DNA of 64,000 nucleotides, taken from the NCBI RefSeq assembly GCF_015710575.1, contig NZ_CP065373.1, positions 4,402,001-4,466,000 of the forward strand, read 5' to 3'. Source of the DNA: Mycolicibacterium mengxianglii. GTDB lineage: Bacteria; Actinomycetota; Actinomycetes; Mycobacteriales; Mycobacteriaceae. The notes under the pieces were generated by a model. It did no database searches, was not told where the DNA came from, and was given only the letters and a program-made list of their open reading frames with translations. A program made the position numbers and the translations under genes. Every line of letters begins with the position of its first letter. Positions within the stretch are counted from its first letter, which is position 1. Positions 42,471 to 50,079 of this stretch are shown here, one piece after another.

Positions 42471-43166
42471 GTGCAACCCGCCGCAGCGCTCTTCGACTTC
42501 TCTGGCACGCTGTTCCGACTGGAGGAGGACGCCAGCTGGTTCGAGGACATGTCCATCAAGGACGGCGCGATCGACCGGGAGATCGACGGGCACGTTCAGG
42601 CCGAGCTGATGCGCCGGCTCACCGCCCCCACCGGGCGGTCGGTGGACATGGGGCCCGACGAGTACCACGCGTGGATCAACCGCGACCTGGCCCCGCACCT
42701 GCACCGCGAGGCTTATCTCCATGTGCTGCGCGAATCGGGAGTGGCCGACCATCACGCCGAGTCGCTCTACCAGCGGGTGATCGACCCCCGCAGCTGGACC
42801 CCGTACCCCGACACCGCCGAAGTGCTCGCCACGCTGTCGGATCACGGGGTGCGCACCGCGGTGGTGTCCAATATCGCCTTCGACGTGCGACCTGCGTTCG
42901 CGGCGATCGGCGCGGACCGCCACGTCGACGAATTCGTGCTGTCCTTCGAGGTGGGGGCCGTCAAGCCCGATCCGGCAATCTTCACCACCGCCCTGGAACG
43001 GCTCGGGGTGGCCGCCGCCGATGCCGTCATGGTCGGCGACAGCGACGAGGCTGACGGCGGGGCGCGCGCGGTGGGTTGCGGCTTCATTCTGGTCGACCCG
43101 CTGCCGACAGCGGAGCGCCCGGACGGGCTGTTGCGCGCTCTCCGGGAGTACGGAATCTCCGTCTAA
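42471..43166 (+). CDS. HAD-superfamily hydrolase
   Basis: 231-residue haloacid dehalogenase-type hydrolase, probably a phosphatase with an alpha-helical cap. Motif I is ALFDFSGTLF (Asp9 as nucleophile), motif II TAVVSNIAFD, motif III Lys in VGAVKPDPAIF, motif IV VMVGDSDEADGGARAVG. The second motif-I Asp, which serves as acid/base in ordinary HAD phosphatases, is Ser here (DFSGT), so reaction type is uncertain. Start GTG 42471. It is followed after nine bases by a deazaflavin-type gene and then menB; this trio is probably co-transcribed. Confidence 0.88.
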   Translation: MQPAAALFDFSGTLFRLEEDASWFEDMSIKDGAIDREIDGHVQAELMRRLTAPTGRSVDMGPDEYHAWINRDLAPHLHREAYLHVLRESGVADHHAESLYQRVIDPRSWTPYPDTAEVLATLSDHGVRTAVVSNIAFDVRPAFAAIGADRHVDEFVLSFEVGAVKPDPAIFTTALERLGVAAADAVMVGDSDEADGGARAVGCGFILVDPLPTAERPDGLLRALREYGISV

Positions 43167-43175
43167 CCTGTGAAG

Positions 43176-43631
43176 ATGACGCAGGAACGCATCCGTCCCC
43201 CGTGGTGGCTCAAGCCGATGAACAAGGCCTACATGGCCGCACAGAGGTTCGGCATCCCACTGTTCGGCAAGGAGGGGCCGATGGTGCTGACCGTCGTCGG
43301 CCGCAAATCGGGAAAGCCGCGTTCCACGCCCATCACCCCGATGACCGTCGACGGGCACCGTTACGTCGTCGCCGGTTTCCCGGGCGCGGACTGGGCGCGC
43401 AACGCCCAGGCCAATCCCAACGCGGTGCTCACCCAGGGTCGGCGCAGCGAGCAGGTGCGGCTGGTGGAGATGCCGGCCGAGGAGGCCAGGCCGCTGCTGC
43501 GGGTGTTTCCCGTCGAGGTGCCCACCGGGGTGAGCTTCATGAAGAACGCGGGCCTGGTGTCCGAGGGCACCCCCGAGGAGTTCGAGGCGCTGGCCGGGCG
43601 CTGCGCGGTGTTCCGGTTCGATAGCGTGTGA
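43176..43631 (+). CDS. Deazaflavin (F420)-dependent nitroreductase-family protein
   Basis: About 151 residues, of the nitroreductase family of split-barrel F420-dependent proteins related to Ddn. Diagnostic stretch: GPMVLTVVGRKSGKPRSTPITPMTVDGHRYVVAGFPGADWARNAQANPNA, and N-terminal PPWWLKPMNKAYMAAQRFGI. Such proteins reduce quinones or nitro compounds with F420H2 in mycobacteria; a quinone role next to menB would fit but is inference. ATG 43176 is chosen; a GTG two codons upstream (43170) is equally possible. It is four bases from the menB start. Confidence 0.87.
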   Translation: MTQERIRPPWWLKPMNKAYMAAQRFGIPLFGKEGPMVLTVVGRKSGKPRSTPITPMTVDGHRYVVAGFPGADWARNAQANPNAVLTQGRRSEQVRLVEMPAEEARPLLRVFPVEVPTGVSFMKNAGLVSEGTPEEFEALAGRCAVFRFDSV

Positions 43632-43635
43632 ACCT

Positions 43636-44538
43636 GTGAGCGAGAACCCGTTTGATCCCAGTCTGTGGCGGCCCGTTGACGGTTTCGCTGACCTGACCGA
43701 CATCACCTACCACCGCGCGGTCAACGACGCGACCGTGCGGGTGGCGTTCAACCGGCCCGAGGTGCGCAACGCGTTCCGCCCGCACACCGTCGACGAGCTG
43801 TACCGGGCACTGGATCACGCCCGGATGAACCCGCGGGTGGGCGTCGTGTTGCTGACCGGCAACGGCCCCAGCCCCAAGGACGGCGGGTGGGCGTTCTGCT
43901 CCGGTGGTGATCAGCGGATCCGCGGCCGGTCCGGCTACCAGTACGCCGCCGGTGAGACCGCCGACACCGTGGACGTCGCCCGCGCCGGCCGGCTGCACAT
44001 CCTGGAGGTGCAGCGACTGATCAGGTTCATGCCCAAGCCGGTGATCTGTCTGGTCAATGGCTGGGCCGCCGGGGGCGGGCACAGCCTGCACGTGGTGTGC
44101 GACCTGACCCTGGCCAGCCGCGAGCACGCCCGGTTCAAGCAGACCGACGCCGACGTCGGCAGCTTCGACGGCGGCTACGGCAGCGCGTACCTGGCCCGGC
44201 AGGTGGGACAGAAGTTCGCCCGCGAGATCTTCTTCCTCGGTGAGACCTACACCGCCGAGGAGATGCACCAGATGGGTGCGGTGAACCGGGTGGTCGACCA
44301 CGTCGACCTGGAGACCGTCGGCCTGGACTGGGCCGCCAAGATCAACAGCAAGTCCCCGCAGGCCCAGCGCATGCTCAAGTACGCGTTCAACCTGCTCGAC
44401 GACGGCCTGGTGGGTCAGCAGCTGTTCGCCGGCGAAGCCACCCGGTTGGCGTACATGACCGATGAAGCCGTGGAGGGCCGCGACGCCTTCCTGGAGAAGC
44501 GCGACCCCGACTGGAGCCCGTTCCCCCGCTACTTCTGA
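43636..44538 (+). CDS. menB: MenB, 1,4-dihydroxy-2-naphthoyl-CoA synthase
   Basis: Crotonase-family ring-closing enzyme of 300 residues that converts o-succinylbenzoyl-CoA to the naphthoyl-CoA. Family marks: NRPEVRNAFRPHTVDEL, WAFCSGGDQRIRGRSGYQY with the active-site loop, VNGWAAGGGHSLHVVCDLTLASREHARFKQTDADVGSFDGGYG, which includes the catalytic Asp/Tyr region. GTG 43636 starts four bases after the previous stop. Its stop is followed directly by a 49-bp hairpin. Synteny matches Rv0548c of M. tuberculosis. Confidence 0.95.
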   Translation: MSENPFDPSLWRPVDGFADLTDITYHRAVNDATVRVAFNRPEVRNAFRPHTVDELYRALDHARMNPRVGVVLLTGNGPSPKDGGWAFCSGGDQRIRGRSGYQYAAGETADTVDVARAGRLHILEVQRLIRFMPKPVICLVNGWAAGGGHSLHVVCDLTLASREHARFKQTDADVGSFDGGYGSAYLARQVGQKFAREIFFLGETYTAEEMHQMGAVNRVVDHVDLETVGLDWAAKINSKSPQAQRMLKYAFNLLDDGLVGQQLFAGEATRLAYMTDEAVEGRDAFLEKRDPDWSPFPRYF

Positions 44539-44540
44539 GT

Positions 44541-44589
44541 GATTTCGGCGCGGTTTTGACCGCTCAGCGGTCAAAACCGCGCCGAAATC
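44541..44589. repeat. 49-bp hairpin element, copy 2 (probable terminator)
   Basis: Perfect 24-bp inverted repeat, extended by two further pairs (GT/AC) to 44539-44591, directly after the menB stop. Outer arm GATTTCGGCGCG as in copies 1 and 3, middle GTTTTGA, inner CCGCT. The middle differs from copy 1 on both arms so that pairing is preserved. Confidence 0.75.
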
Positions 44590-44607
44590 ACTGGATAATG
44601 ACGGGTT

Positions 44608-45189
44608 ATGCGTGTTCTGTTGGCACCGCTGTGGCTGCGGGCCCTGGTTTGGACGGCCTTGGCCGCGGTGATCGTGCAGCTGATCAGCAGTCTCACCACC
44701 GCCAGCGATCGCGGGCCGATGGTGCTCGACTGGCCTTGGGGCACAGCCATTTTCGTGTTCCTGACGATCACAACGGGGGCGTTCCTGACCTGGCGCACCG
44801 ATCGCGGCGGTGACCCGTACCGGCCGCAGCTGGCCGGCTTGAGCCCGGCGCAGCGCTCGGCCGCCGTCGCCGCCACGTTCGGCGGCCCGGCACCGGCCGA
44901 TCCGGAAGTACTGGTCGCCGCGCTGCGGTTGGGCCAGGTGTACCTGGAGCAGGCGGCGCGGTACCGCACCCGAGCCTGGCTCACCGCCGGTGCCCTGGCT
45001 CTTGCGTGCGCGCTGGCGTTGTACACCGCGGCCGATCGCGGCGACGGGCCGGCCTCGGCGTGTGCCCTCCTTCTGCTCCTGCTGCTGCCGGCGGCCCTGT
45101 GGTGGTCACGGGCCCAGCAGCGCCGGGCCGACGCCCAACACCGGCTGCTCACCGCGGCCCGCCACTACCAGGGGCAGAAGCGGTTCTGA
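44608..45189 (+). CDS. Membrane protein, four helices
   Basis: 193-residue hypothetical membrane protein. Predicted helices: ALVWTALAAVIVQLISSL (near 12-29), GTAIFVFLTITTGAFLTW (45-62), a soluble segment containing the low-complexity region AQRSAAVAATFGGPAPADPEVLVAALRLGQVYLEQAARYRTRAW, and a C-terminal hairpin (LTAGALALACALALY and ACALLLLLLLPAALWW). No motif that points to a function. It is downstream of menB after the hairpin, so probably has its own promoter, and stands 34 bases before an SDR gene. Confidence 0.8.
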   Translation: MRVLLAPLWLRALVWTALAAVIVQLISSLTTASDRGPMVLDWPWGTAIFVFLTITTGAFLTWRTDRGGDPYRPQLAGLSPAQRSAAVAATFGGPAPADPEVLVAALRLGQVYLEQAARYRTRAWLTAGALALACALALYTAADRGDGPASACALLLLLLLPAALWWSRAQQRRADAQHRLLTAARHYQGQKRF

Positions 45190-45222
45190 GAAGGCCAGGG
45201 AACCGGCCTACACTCACGGGCC

Positions 45223-45996
45223 GTGAGTAGGAATCCGCTGCGCCGCCTGACCGATGCCATCGCCCTGACCGGGATGCGACCCCCGCTGAGCCTGCCCACC
45301 GGCACCAAGGTCGATCTTCGCGGCAAGCGGGTGCTGCTGACCGGGGCGTCCTCGGGCATCGGCGCCGCCGCCGCCGAGCAGTTCGCCGCAGCGGGCTCGA
45401 CGGTGTTCGTGGCGGCGCGACGGGCCGAGCTGCTCGACGAGGTGGTGGGCCGCATCACCGAATCCGGCGGCACCGCGCGGGCCTTCCCCTGCGACCTGTC
45501 CGACCTCGACGCCGTGGACAACCTGGTGAACGAGGTTGGCCCGGTGGACATCCTGATCAACAACGCGGGACGGTCCATCCGACGCCCACTGGAACTGTCG
45601 CTGGAACGCTGGCATGACATCGAGCGGACGATGACGCTGAACTACTACTCGCCGCTGCGGTTGATCCGCGGTGTGGCGCCCGGGATGTTCGAGCGCGGCG
45701 ACGGCCACATCATCAACGTGGCCACCTGGGGCGTGATGAACGAATCCGCACCGCTGTTCGCCGCCTACAACGCGTCCAAGTCGGCACTGAGCACCGTGAG
45801 CCGGGTCATCGAGACCGAGTGGGCGCCCAAGGGGATCAAATCGACGACCCTGTACTACCCATTGGTGGCCACCCCGATGATCGCGCCGACCAAGGCTTAC
45901 GAGGGGATGCCCGCACTGAGCGCCGAGGAAGCCGCCGGCTGGATGATCGACGCCGCCCGCACCCGCCCGGTGCGGATCGCCCCCGCATGGCGGTGA
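45223..45996 (+). CDS. Short-chain dehydrogenase with apparent C-terminal frameshift
   Basis: Classical SDR: cofactor motif TGASSGIGAAAAEQF near residue 40, NNAGRSIRRPLELS, catalytic Ser in NVATWGVMN region, YNASK at about 182-186. The frame ends at 45996 after VRIAPAWR, but the adjoining frame continues without break as MAVTARALDTLAPGVVTAIMKRQH to 46061, a tail that fits the longer mycobacterial homologue (Rv0547c type). Adding one C to the five-C run near 45979-45983 would restore the frame. Either a sequencing indel or a real truncation of about 25 residues; the catalytic core is untouched. Start GTG 45223. Confidence 0.83.
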   Translation: MSRNPLRRLTDAIALTGMRPPLSLPTGTKVDLRGKRVLLTGASSGIGAAAAEQFAAAGSTVFVAARRAELLDEVVGRITESGGTARAFPCDLSDLDAVDNLVNEVGPVDILINNAGRSIRRPLELSLERWHDIERTMTLNYYSPLRLIRGVAPGMFERGDGHIINVATWGVMNESAPLFAAYNASKSALSTVSRVIETEWAPKGIKSTTLYYPLVATPMIAPTKAYEGMPALSAEEAAGWMIDAARTRPVRIAPAWR

Positions 45997-46110
45997 CCGC
46001 GCGTGCCCTGGACACGCTGGCCCCGGGTGTGGTGACGGCCATCATGAAGCGACAGCACTAGCGACCGACGTACCGCCGGTGCACGACACCCTCGGTGATA
46101 GACAGTAGCC

Positions 46111-46494
46111 ATGGATATCCTGGCCAGCCGTGTGCTGCTCCGGCCGGCGGACTACCACCGTTCGGTGACCTTCTACCGCGACACCATCGGCCTGGCGATC
46201 GCCCGCGAATACTCCGGGGGCACTGTCTTCTACGCCGGGCAGTCGCTGATCGAACTCGCCGCCCACGGCACACCGGCGCCGGGCTCCCCGCCGTTCCCCG
46301 GCGCCCTGTGGCTACAGGTACGTGACCTCTACGCCACGCAATCCGAACTCGCCGACCGCGGGGTGACGATCTGCCGGGAGGCCAGGCAGGAGCCCTGGGG
46401 GCTGCACGAAATGCACGTCGCCGACCCCGATGGCGTCACGCTGATCTTCGTCCAGGTGCCCGAAGACCACCCGCTGCGCCGGGACACCCGTTAG
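46111..46494 (+). CDS. Glyoxalase/VOC-family protein
   Basis: 127-residue protein of the vicinal oxygen chelate fold, two beta-alpha-beta-beta-beta modules: ILASRVLLRPADYHRSVTFYRDTIGLAIAREY and LWLQVRDLYATQSELADRGVTICREARQEPWGLHEMHVADPDGVTLIFVQ. Metal-binding candidates are Glu and His residues in LIELAA and LHEMHVADPDG. It may isomerise, dioxygenate or bind a small compound; no specific substrate is evident. Its neighbours in M. tuberculosis (Rv0546c between SDR and pit) are the same. It overlaps the convergent DUF3349 gene by four bases. Confidence 0.88.
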   Translation: MDILASRVLLRPADYHRSVTFYRDTIGLAIAREYSGGTVFYAGQSLIELAAHGTPAPGSPPFPGALWLQVRDLYATQSELADRGVTICREARQEPWGLHEMHVADPDGVTLIFVQVPEDHPLRRDTR

Positions 46495-46799
46495 CGCGAC
46501 GCCCCCTCCAGAGGCCAGCCCACCGATGCCAATCGAGCCGAAACCTGATGCATCTCTTCGGGATTGGGCTCTTTGGCGATCAGGTCGTGGATGGCGCCGC
46601 GGATCTGGTCCTCGGTCACCGGCGACACCCTGTCACCGCTCTTGAGGATCGAGCGGGCCGCGGCCACCACGTCATCCTCGGACAGGGTGCGCTTCAGCAG
46701 CGCCAGCAAGGCGAAATGGTCCTTGGGCGGAACCCCTTCCGGGAAACCCGCATTGAGCCAGGCGACCACTTTTTCGAAGACGTTCTGATTGTCGGGCAT
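46491..46799 (-). CDS. DUF3349 protein, copy 1
   Basis: 102-residue small helical protein of family DUF3349, found almost only in mycobacteria and relatives. Conserved text: VVAWLNAGFPEGVPPKDHFALLALLKRTLSEDDVVAAA, a helix-turn motif, and the C-terminal VSARLASVGWPLEG. A paralogue is encoded at 48585-48905, on the other side of pit (shared WLxAGxPEGVPxxDxxxLxALL and GWPLxG). Function unknown. It is the last gene of the pit operon on the reverse strand, after a small membrane gene; ATG at 46799. Confidence 0.88.
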   Translation of the reverse strand: MPDNQNVFEKVVAWLNAGFPEGVPPKDHFALLALLKRTLSEDDVVAAARSILKSGDRVSPVTEDQIRGAIHDLIAKEPNPEEMHQVSARLASVGWPLEGASR

Positions 46800-46809
46800 G
46801 GCTGCAGCC

Positions 46810-47088
46810 TTACTTCGCGAAGGGGAAGAGGTTGATACCGAAGTGGTGCTCGATGGTGGACCTGGTGATCCACAGCAGGGCCACCAGGATGACGGCGCCG
46901 ACGAGCGTGAACAGCGCCAGACCCAGGAACTTCAGCAGCGGGTTGGCAGCGTGCACGGTGCCATCGGCTTCGACGTTGCCCGCACCGTTGGAGAAGGCCA
47001 CCAGGCCGGCCGCGAAGACCGCCGGCAGCCCCGCGCCGAGGATCAGCCCGACCACCAGCACCTTGAAAATGCTCTCCGCATAAACCAT
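46810..47088 (-). CDS. Small membrane protein, Rv0544c-like
   Basis: 92 residues with two helices (IFKVLVVGLILGAGLPAVFAAGLVAF and LKFLGLALFTLVGAVILVALLWI) joined by a short loop. Same length and place as M. tuberculosis Rv0544c. Between pit and a DUF3349 gene on the same strand, with 30 bases to pit and 10 to the DUF3349 gene, so it is likely to be made with the phosphate transporter and may assist it; no biochemical role is known to me. Confidence 0.85.
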   Translation of the reverse strand: MVYAESIFKVLVVGLILGAGLPAVFAAGLVAFSNGAGNVEADGTVHAANPLLKFLGLALFTLVGAVILVALLWITRSTIEHHFGINLFPFAK

Positions 47089-47118
47089 TTCGTGTCCTCA
47101 GTTCGTGGTCGTGCCGGG

Positions 47119-48351
47119 TCAGACGGCCGCGGTCTTGGTGGAGTCAGGGACCTCGGCGGGTACCACGGAGTTGGTGGCGTCGTCCCAGTCGGCGTTGACG
47201 TTGTTGTGGTCGACCTTCTGCAGTTGGGCACGTCGCCACATGAAGAACGACAGCGCCACCAGGATCAGGAAGATCAGGCCGTCGCCCACCAATTGCGTGG
47301 TGAAACCGGCGACGCTGTGCGACACCCAGAACGCCAGCGCACCCACCAGGCCCGCGGCAGGCAGGGTGACGATCCAGGCCAGTGCCATCCGGCCGGCCAC
47401 CGCCCAGCGCACCGAGGCGCCCGGCTTGCCCACGCCGCTGCCCAGGATCGAGCCCGTTGCGACATGGGTCGTCGACAGCGCCATGCCCGCGGCGCTGGAG
47501 CTCAAGATGATTGCCGCTGAAGAGGCTTCGGCGGCCAGACCCTGCGGCGACTCGATCTCCACCAGGCCCTTGCCCAGGGTCCGGATGACGCGCCACCCGC
47601 CCAGGTAGGTGCCCAGGCCGATGGCCAGTGCACAGCTGGCGATGATCCAGAACGGCAGACCGTCGTCGGCGACATTGCCGGTGAGGTGCCCGGTGGTGAT
47701 GAGCGCCAGTGCGATGACACCCATGGTCTTCTGCGCGTCGTTGGTGCCGTGCGACAGCGCCACCAGCGAGGCGGTCGCGATCTGGCCCCAGCGGAACCCC
47801 TCTTCGCGGCGCTTCTTCGCCACGTTGCGGGTGATCCGGTACACCAGCCAGGTGCCGCATCCGGCGACCAGGCCGGCGATCACCGGCGCCGCGATCGCCG
47901 GGATCAGCACCTTCTGCGTCACCCCGGACCAGTTCACCCCGGCCAGACCGATGGCTGCCAGGCCCGCGCCCATCAAGCCGCCGAACAGCGCGTGCGACGA
48001 GCTCGACGGGATGCCGAACAGCCAGGTGAGCAGGTTCCAGAGGATGCCGCCGATCAGGCCGGCGAAGATGATCGTCAATCCGGTGGAGGCGTCGATGTTG
48101 GGCAGCAGCGTGCCGGTTTTGCTGTCCTGGATCTTGAGCACCGAGGTCGTCACCGTCAGGGCGACCTCGACAGACAGGAACGCGCCCACGAGGTTGAGCA
48201 CCCCGGCCAGCAGCACCGCCGTCTTGGGCTTGAGCGCACGGGTGGCGATCGAAGTGGCCATCGCGTTTCCGGTGTCGTGGAAGCCGTTGGTGAAGTCGAA
48301 GGCGAGGGCCGTCGCGATAAGGAGGATCAAAATGACCATCTCTGCGCTCAT
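47119..48351 (-). CDS. pitA: Low-affinity inorganic phosphate transporter PitA
   Basis: 410-residue Pit-family (PiT, SLC20-like) phosphate:cation symporter with about ten helices. Both copies of the family signature are present: FDFTNGFHDTGNAMATSIATRAL near residues 18-41 and LSHGTNDAQKTMGVIALAL in the second half, and the ending HTNADW-like cytoplasmic tail is Asp-rich (KVDHNNVNADWDDATNS). ATG 48351. A 19-bp palindrome (48372-48390) and a Pho-box-like repeat (48446-48467) lie upstream, unusual for a transporter thought constitutive, so phosphate-dependent control is possible. Confidence 0.94.
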   Translation of the reverse strand: MSAEMVILILLIATALAFDFTNGFHDTGNAMATSIATRALKPKTAVLLAGVLNLVGAFLSVEVALTVTTSVLKIQDSKTGTLLPNIDASTGLTIIFAGLIGGILWNLLTWLFGIPSSSSHALFGGLMGAGLAAIGLAGVNWSGVTQKVLIPAIAAPVIAGLVAGCGTWLVYRITRNVAKKRREEGFRWGQIATASLVALSHGTNDAQKTMGVIALALITTGHLTGNVADDGLPFWIIASCALAIGLGTYLGGWRVIRTLGKGLVEIESPQGLAAEASSAAIILSSSAAGMALSTTHVATGSILGSGVGKPGASVRWAVAGRMALAWIVTLPAAGLVGALAFWVSHSVAGFTTQLVGDGLIFLILVALSFFMWRRAQLQKVDHNNVNADWDDATNSVVPAEVPDSTKTAAV

Positions 48352-48371
48352 GGCGTTGATTCTGCGGCCTC

Positions 48372-48390
48372 GTTAGTCGATTCAACTAAC
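48372..48390. promoter_or_regulatory. 19-bp palindrome in the pit leader
   Basis: GTTAGTCGATTCAACTAAC reads almost identically on both strands (8 of 9 arm positions). It begins 20 bases upstream of the pit ATG, where a bound repressor would stop transcription or a RNA stem could hide the start region. TTAGTNGA-like half-sites are typical of MarR/GntR-type operators, but I cannot name the regulator. Confidence 0.55.
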
Positions 48391-48445
48391 CGGACCCCTC
48401 CCCTGTGCACGTGTTGAGCTGGGTCTATACAAACTCCCAGGTGGC

Positions 48446-48467
48446 GTTCATCTGATGTTCACTCTTG
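48446..48467. promoter_or_regulatory. Pho-box-like direct repeat upstream of pit
   Basis: Two 11-base units in tandem, GTTCATCTGAT and GTTCACTCTTG, the spacing and GTTCA core of actinobacterial PhoP/RegX3 boxes. On the pit strand it ends about 15 bases upstream of a TATAGA hexamer (48431-48426) that could be a -10 element, the layout expected of an activator site replacing a weak -35. Confidence 0.45.
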
Positions 48468-48584
48468 GGATGCAGGGCGTTGGTACACCTCTCTCGTGGG
48501 GGTCACGCACACGCACCGCCGGCCCCGTGGCGAGTACCGTCTGCGACACCGAACTTGCGCCCTCGATCATCGAAAGTTGCCACC

Positions 48585-48905
48585 GTGAACCGCTTCCTCA
48601 GCACCATCGTGTCGTGGCTGCGCGCCGGCTATCCCGAGGGTGTTCCACGCACCGACTATCTGCCGTTGTTCGCGCTCCTGTCGGGCCAGCTGAGCACCGA
48701 CGAGGTGAAGCTCGTCACCCGTGAACTGCTCGACCGCAACGACCTCGATGACGCCGACATCGGTGCCGAGATCGTGCGCATCACCGACGGCTTGCCCTCG
48801 CCGGCAGATATCGAGCGGGTGCGCGAGCGGCTGGCCGCCAAAGGCTGGCCGCTTGACGGCCCGCGTGGGTCCGACGGTTGGTTCTCCGAAGGGGAACGCC
48901 CATAA
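48585..48905 (+). CDS. DUF3349 protein, copy 2 (Rv0543c-like)
   Basis: 106-residue paralogue of the gene at 46491-46799: TIVSWLRAGYPEGVPRTDYLPLFALLSGQLSTDEVKLVTREL and ERVRERLAAKGWPLDG. By place, directly before menE, it corresponds to M. tuberculosis Rv0543c. Start GTG 48585 with a weak GAAAG upstream. Its end overlaps the proposed menE start by 28 bases, suggesting translational coupling with menE. Function unknown. Confidence 0.85.
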   Translation: MNRFLSTIVSWLRAGYPEGVPRTDYLPLFALLSGQLSTDEVKLVTRELLDRNDLDDADIGAEIVRITDGLPSPADIERVRERLAAKGWPLDGPRGSDGWFSEGERP

Positions 48906-50050
48906 CCGCGCTGCGCACCCTCGTCGTTCCGTCGGGACCGTCGGCGTCGTCATTGGCCGACGCGCTCGAAGGCGTGCTGGCCGGCCGGGAACCCGCCCTG
49001 CTGCCGCTGCCCGGCGGCGACCCGCGCCAATCGGCGCTGCTGCAGACGGCGCTGCGCGCCGGGGAGGAGATCGACGACGACGTGGCCCTGGTGGTGTCGA
49101 CGTCGGGCACCACCGGCACCCCGAAGGGCGCCATGCTCACCGCGGCCGCGTTGATCGCCAGCGCGTCGGCCACCCACGACCGGCTCGGCGGGCCGGGCAC
49201 CTGGCTGCTGGCGTTGCCGGCGTACCACATCGCGGGCCTGCAGGTGGTGATCCGCAGCGTGCTGGCCGGCACCACGCCCGTCGAGCTACCGCTGACCGGC
49301 GGCTTCGATACCGCTGCGCTACCAACCGCGGTCGCCGCCATGGGATCGGGTCGCCGCTACACCTCGCTGGTGGCAGCGCAACTGGCCAAGGCACTGCTCG
49401 ATCCCGCCGCCACCGAAGCGCTGGCCGCACTCGACGCGGTACTACTCGGCGGCGGGCCTGCACCACAGCCGGTGCTCGAAGGTGCTGGCGCAGCGGGTAT
49501 TTCGGTGGTCCGCACCTACGGCTCCAGCGAGACCGCCGGCGGCTGTGTCTACGACGGAATCCCCTTGGCGGGGGTGCGGGTCCGTCTCGACCAGGGCCGG
49601 ATCGTCCTGGGCGGCGCGACGCTGGCCAAGGGTTATCGCAATGTCCCACAAGATGATCCGTTCGCCGAGCCGGGTTGGTTTCGCACCGATGACGCCGGCG
49701 AGTTCGACGAGACCGGGGCGCTGCGGGTGGTCGGGCGCATCGACGAGGCGATCAGCACCGGCGGGCTGACCATCCTGCCGCAACCGGTGGAAGCCGTCCT
49801 GATCACCCATCCGGCCGTCGCCGACTGTGCGGTCTTCGGCCTGCCCGACGACCGGCTGGGCCAGCGGGTGGTGGCCGCTGTCGTCGTCTCCGGTAGTGCG
49901 GCGCCTTCCCTGGCGGAGCTGCGTGAGCACGTCGCACGCTCCCTCGATGCCACGGCCGCCCCGCGTGAGCTGCACGTCGTCGACGAACTGCCTCGCCGCG
50001 GTATCGGCAAGCTGGACCGTCGCGCCTTGGTCGCCCGCTTCAGTACGTAG
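48878..50050 (+). CDS. menE: MenE, o-succinylbenzoate-CoA ligase
   Basis: AMP-forming ligase that activates o-succinylbenzoate for MenB; about 390 residues, short for this superfamily as in mycobacterial MenE, lacking part of the N-terminal domain. Motifs: STSGTTGTPKGAM at about 72-84, RTYGSSETAGGCVYDG, GWFRTDDAGEF, GRIDEAISTGGLTILPQPVEAVL, and catalytic Lys in GIGKLDRRAL. No ATG or GTG lies in place; TTG 48878 overlaps the DUF3349 gene by 28 bases, the only initiation codon consistent with the full domain. The true start could be slightly later. Confidence 0.92.
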   Translation: MVLRRGTPITALRTLVVPSGPSASSLADALEGVLAGREPALLPLPGGDPRQSALLQTALRAGEEIDDDVALVVSTSGTTGTPKGAMLTAAALIASASATHDRLGGPGTWLLALPAYHIAGLQVVIRSVLAGTTPVELPLTGGFDTAALPTAVAAMGSGRRYTSLVAAQLAKALLDPAATEALAALDAVLLGGGPAPQPVLEGAGAAGISVVRTYGSSETAGGCVYDGIPLAGVRVRLDQGRIVLGGATLAKGYRNVPQDDPFAEPGWFRTDDAGEFDETGALRVVGRIDEAISTGGLTILPQPVEAVLITHPAVADCAVFGLPDDRLGQRVVAAVVVSGSAAPSLAELREHVARSLDATAAPRELHVVDELPRRGIGKLDRRALVARFST

Positions 50051-50079
50051 GCCTGGTTCCCCGGCAGTCCTGGAGCATC

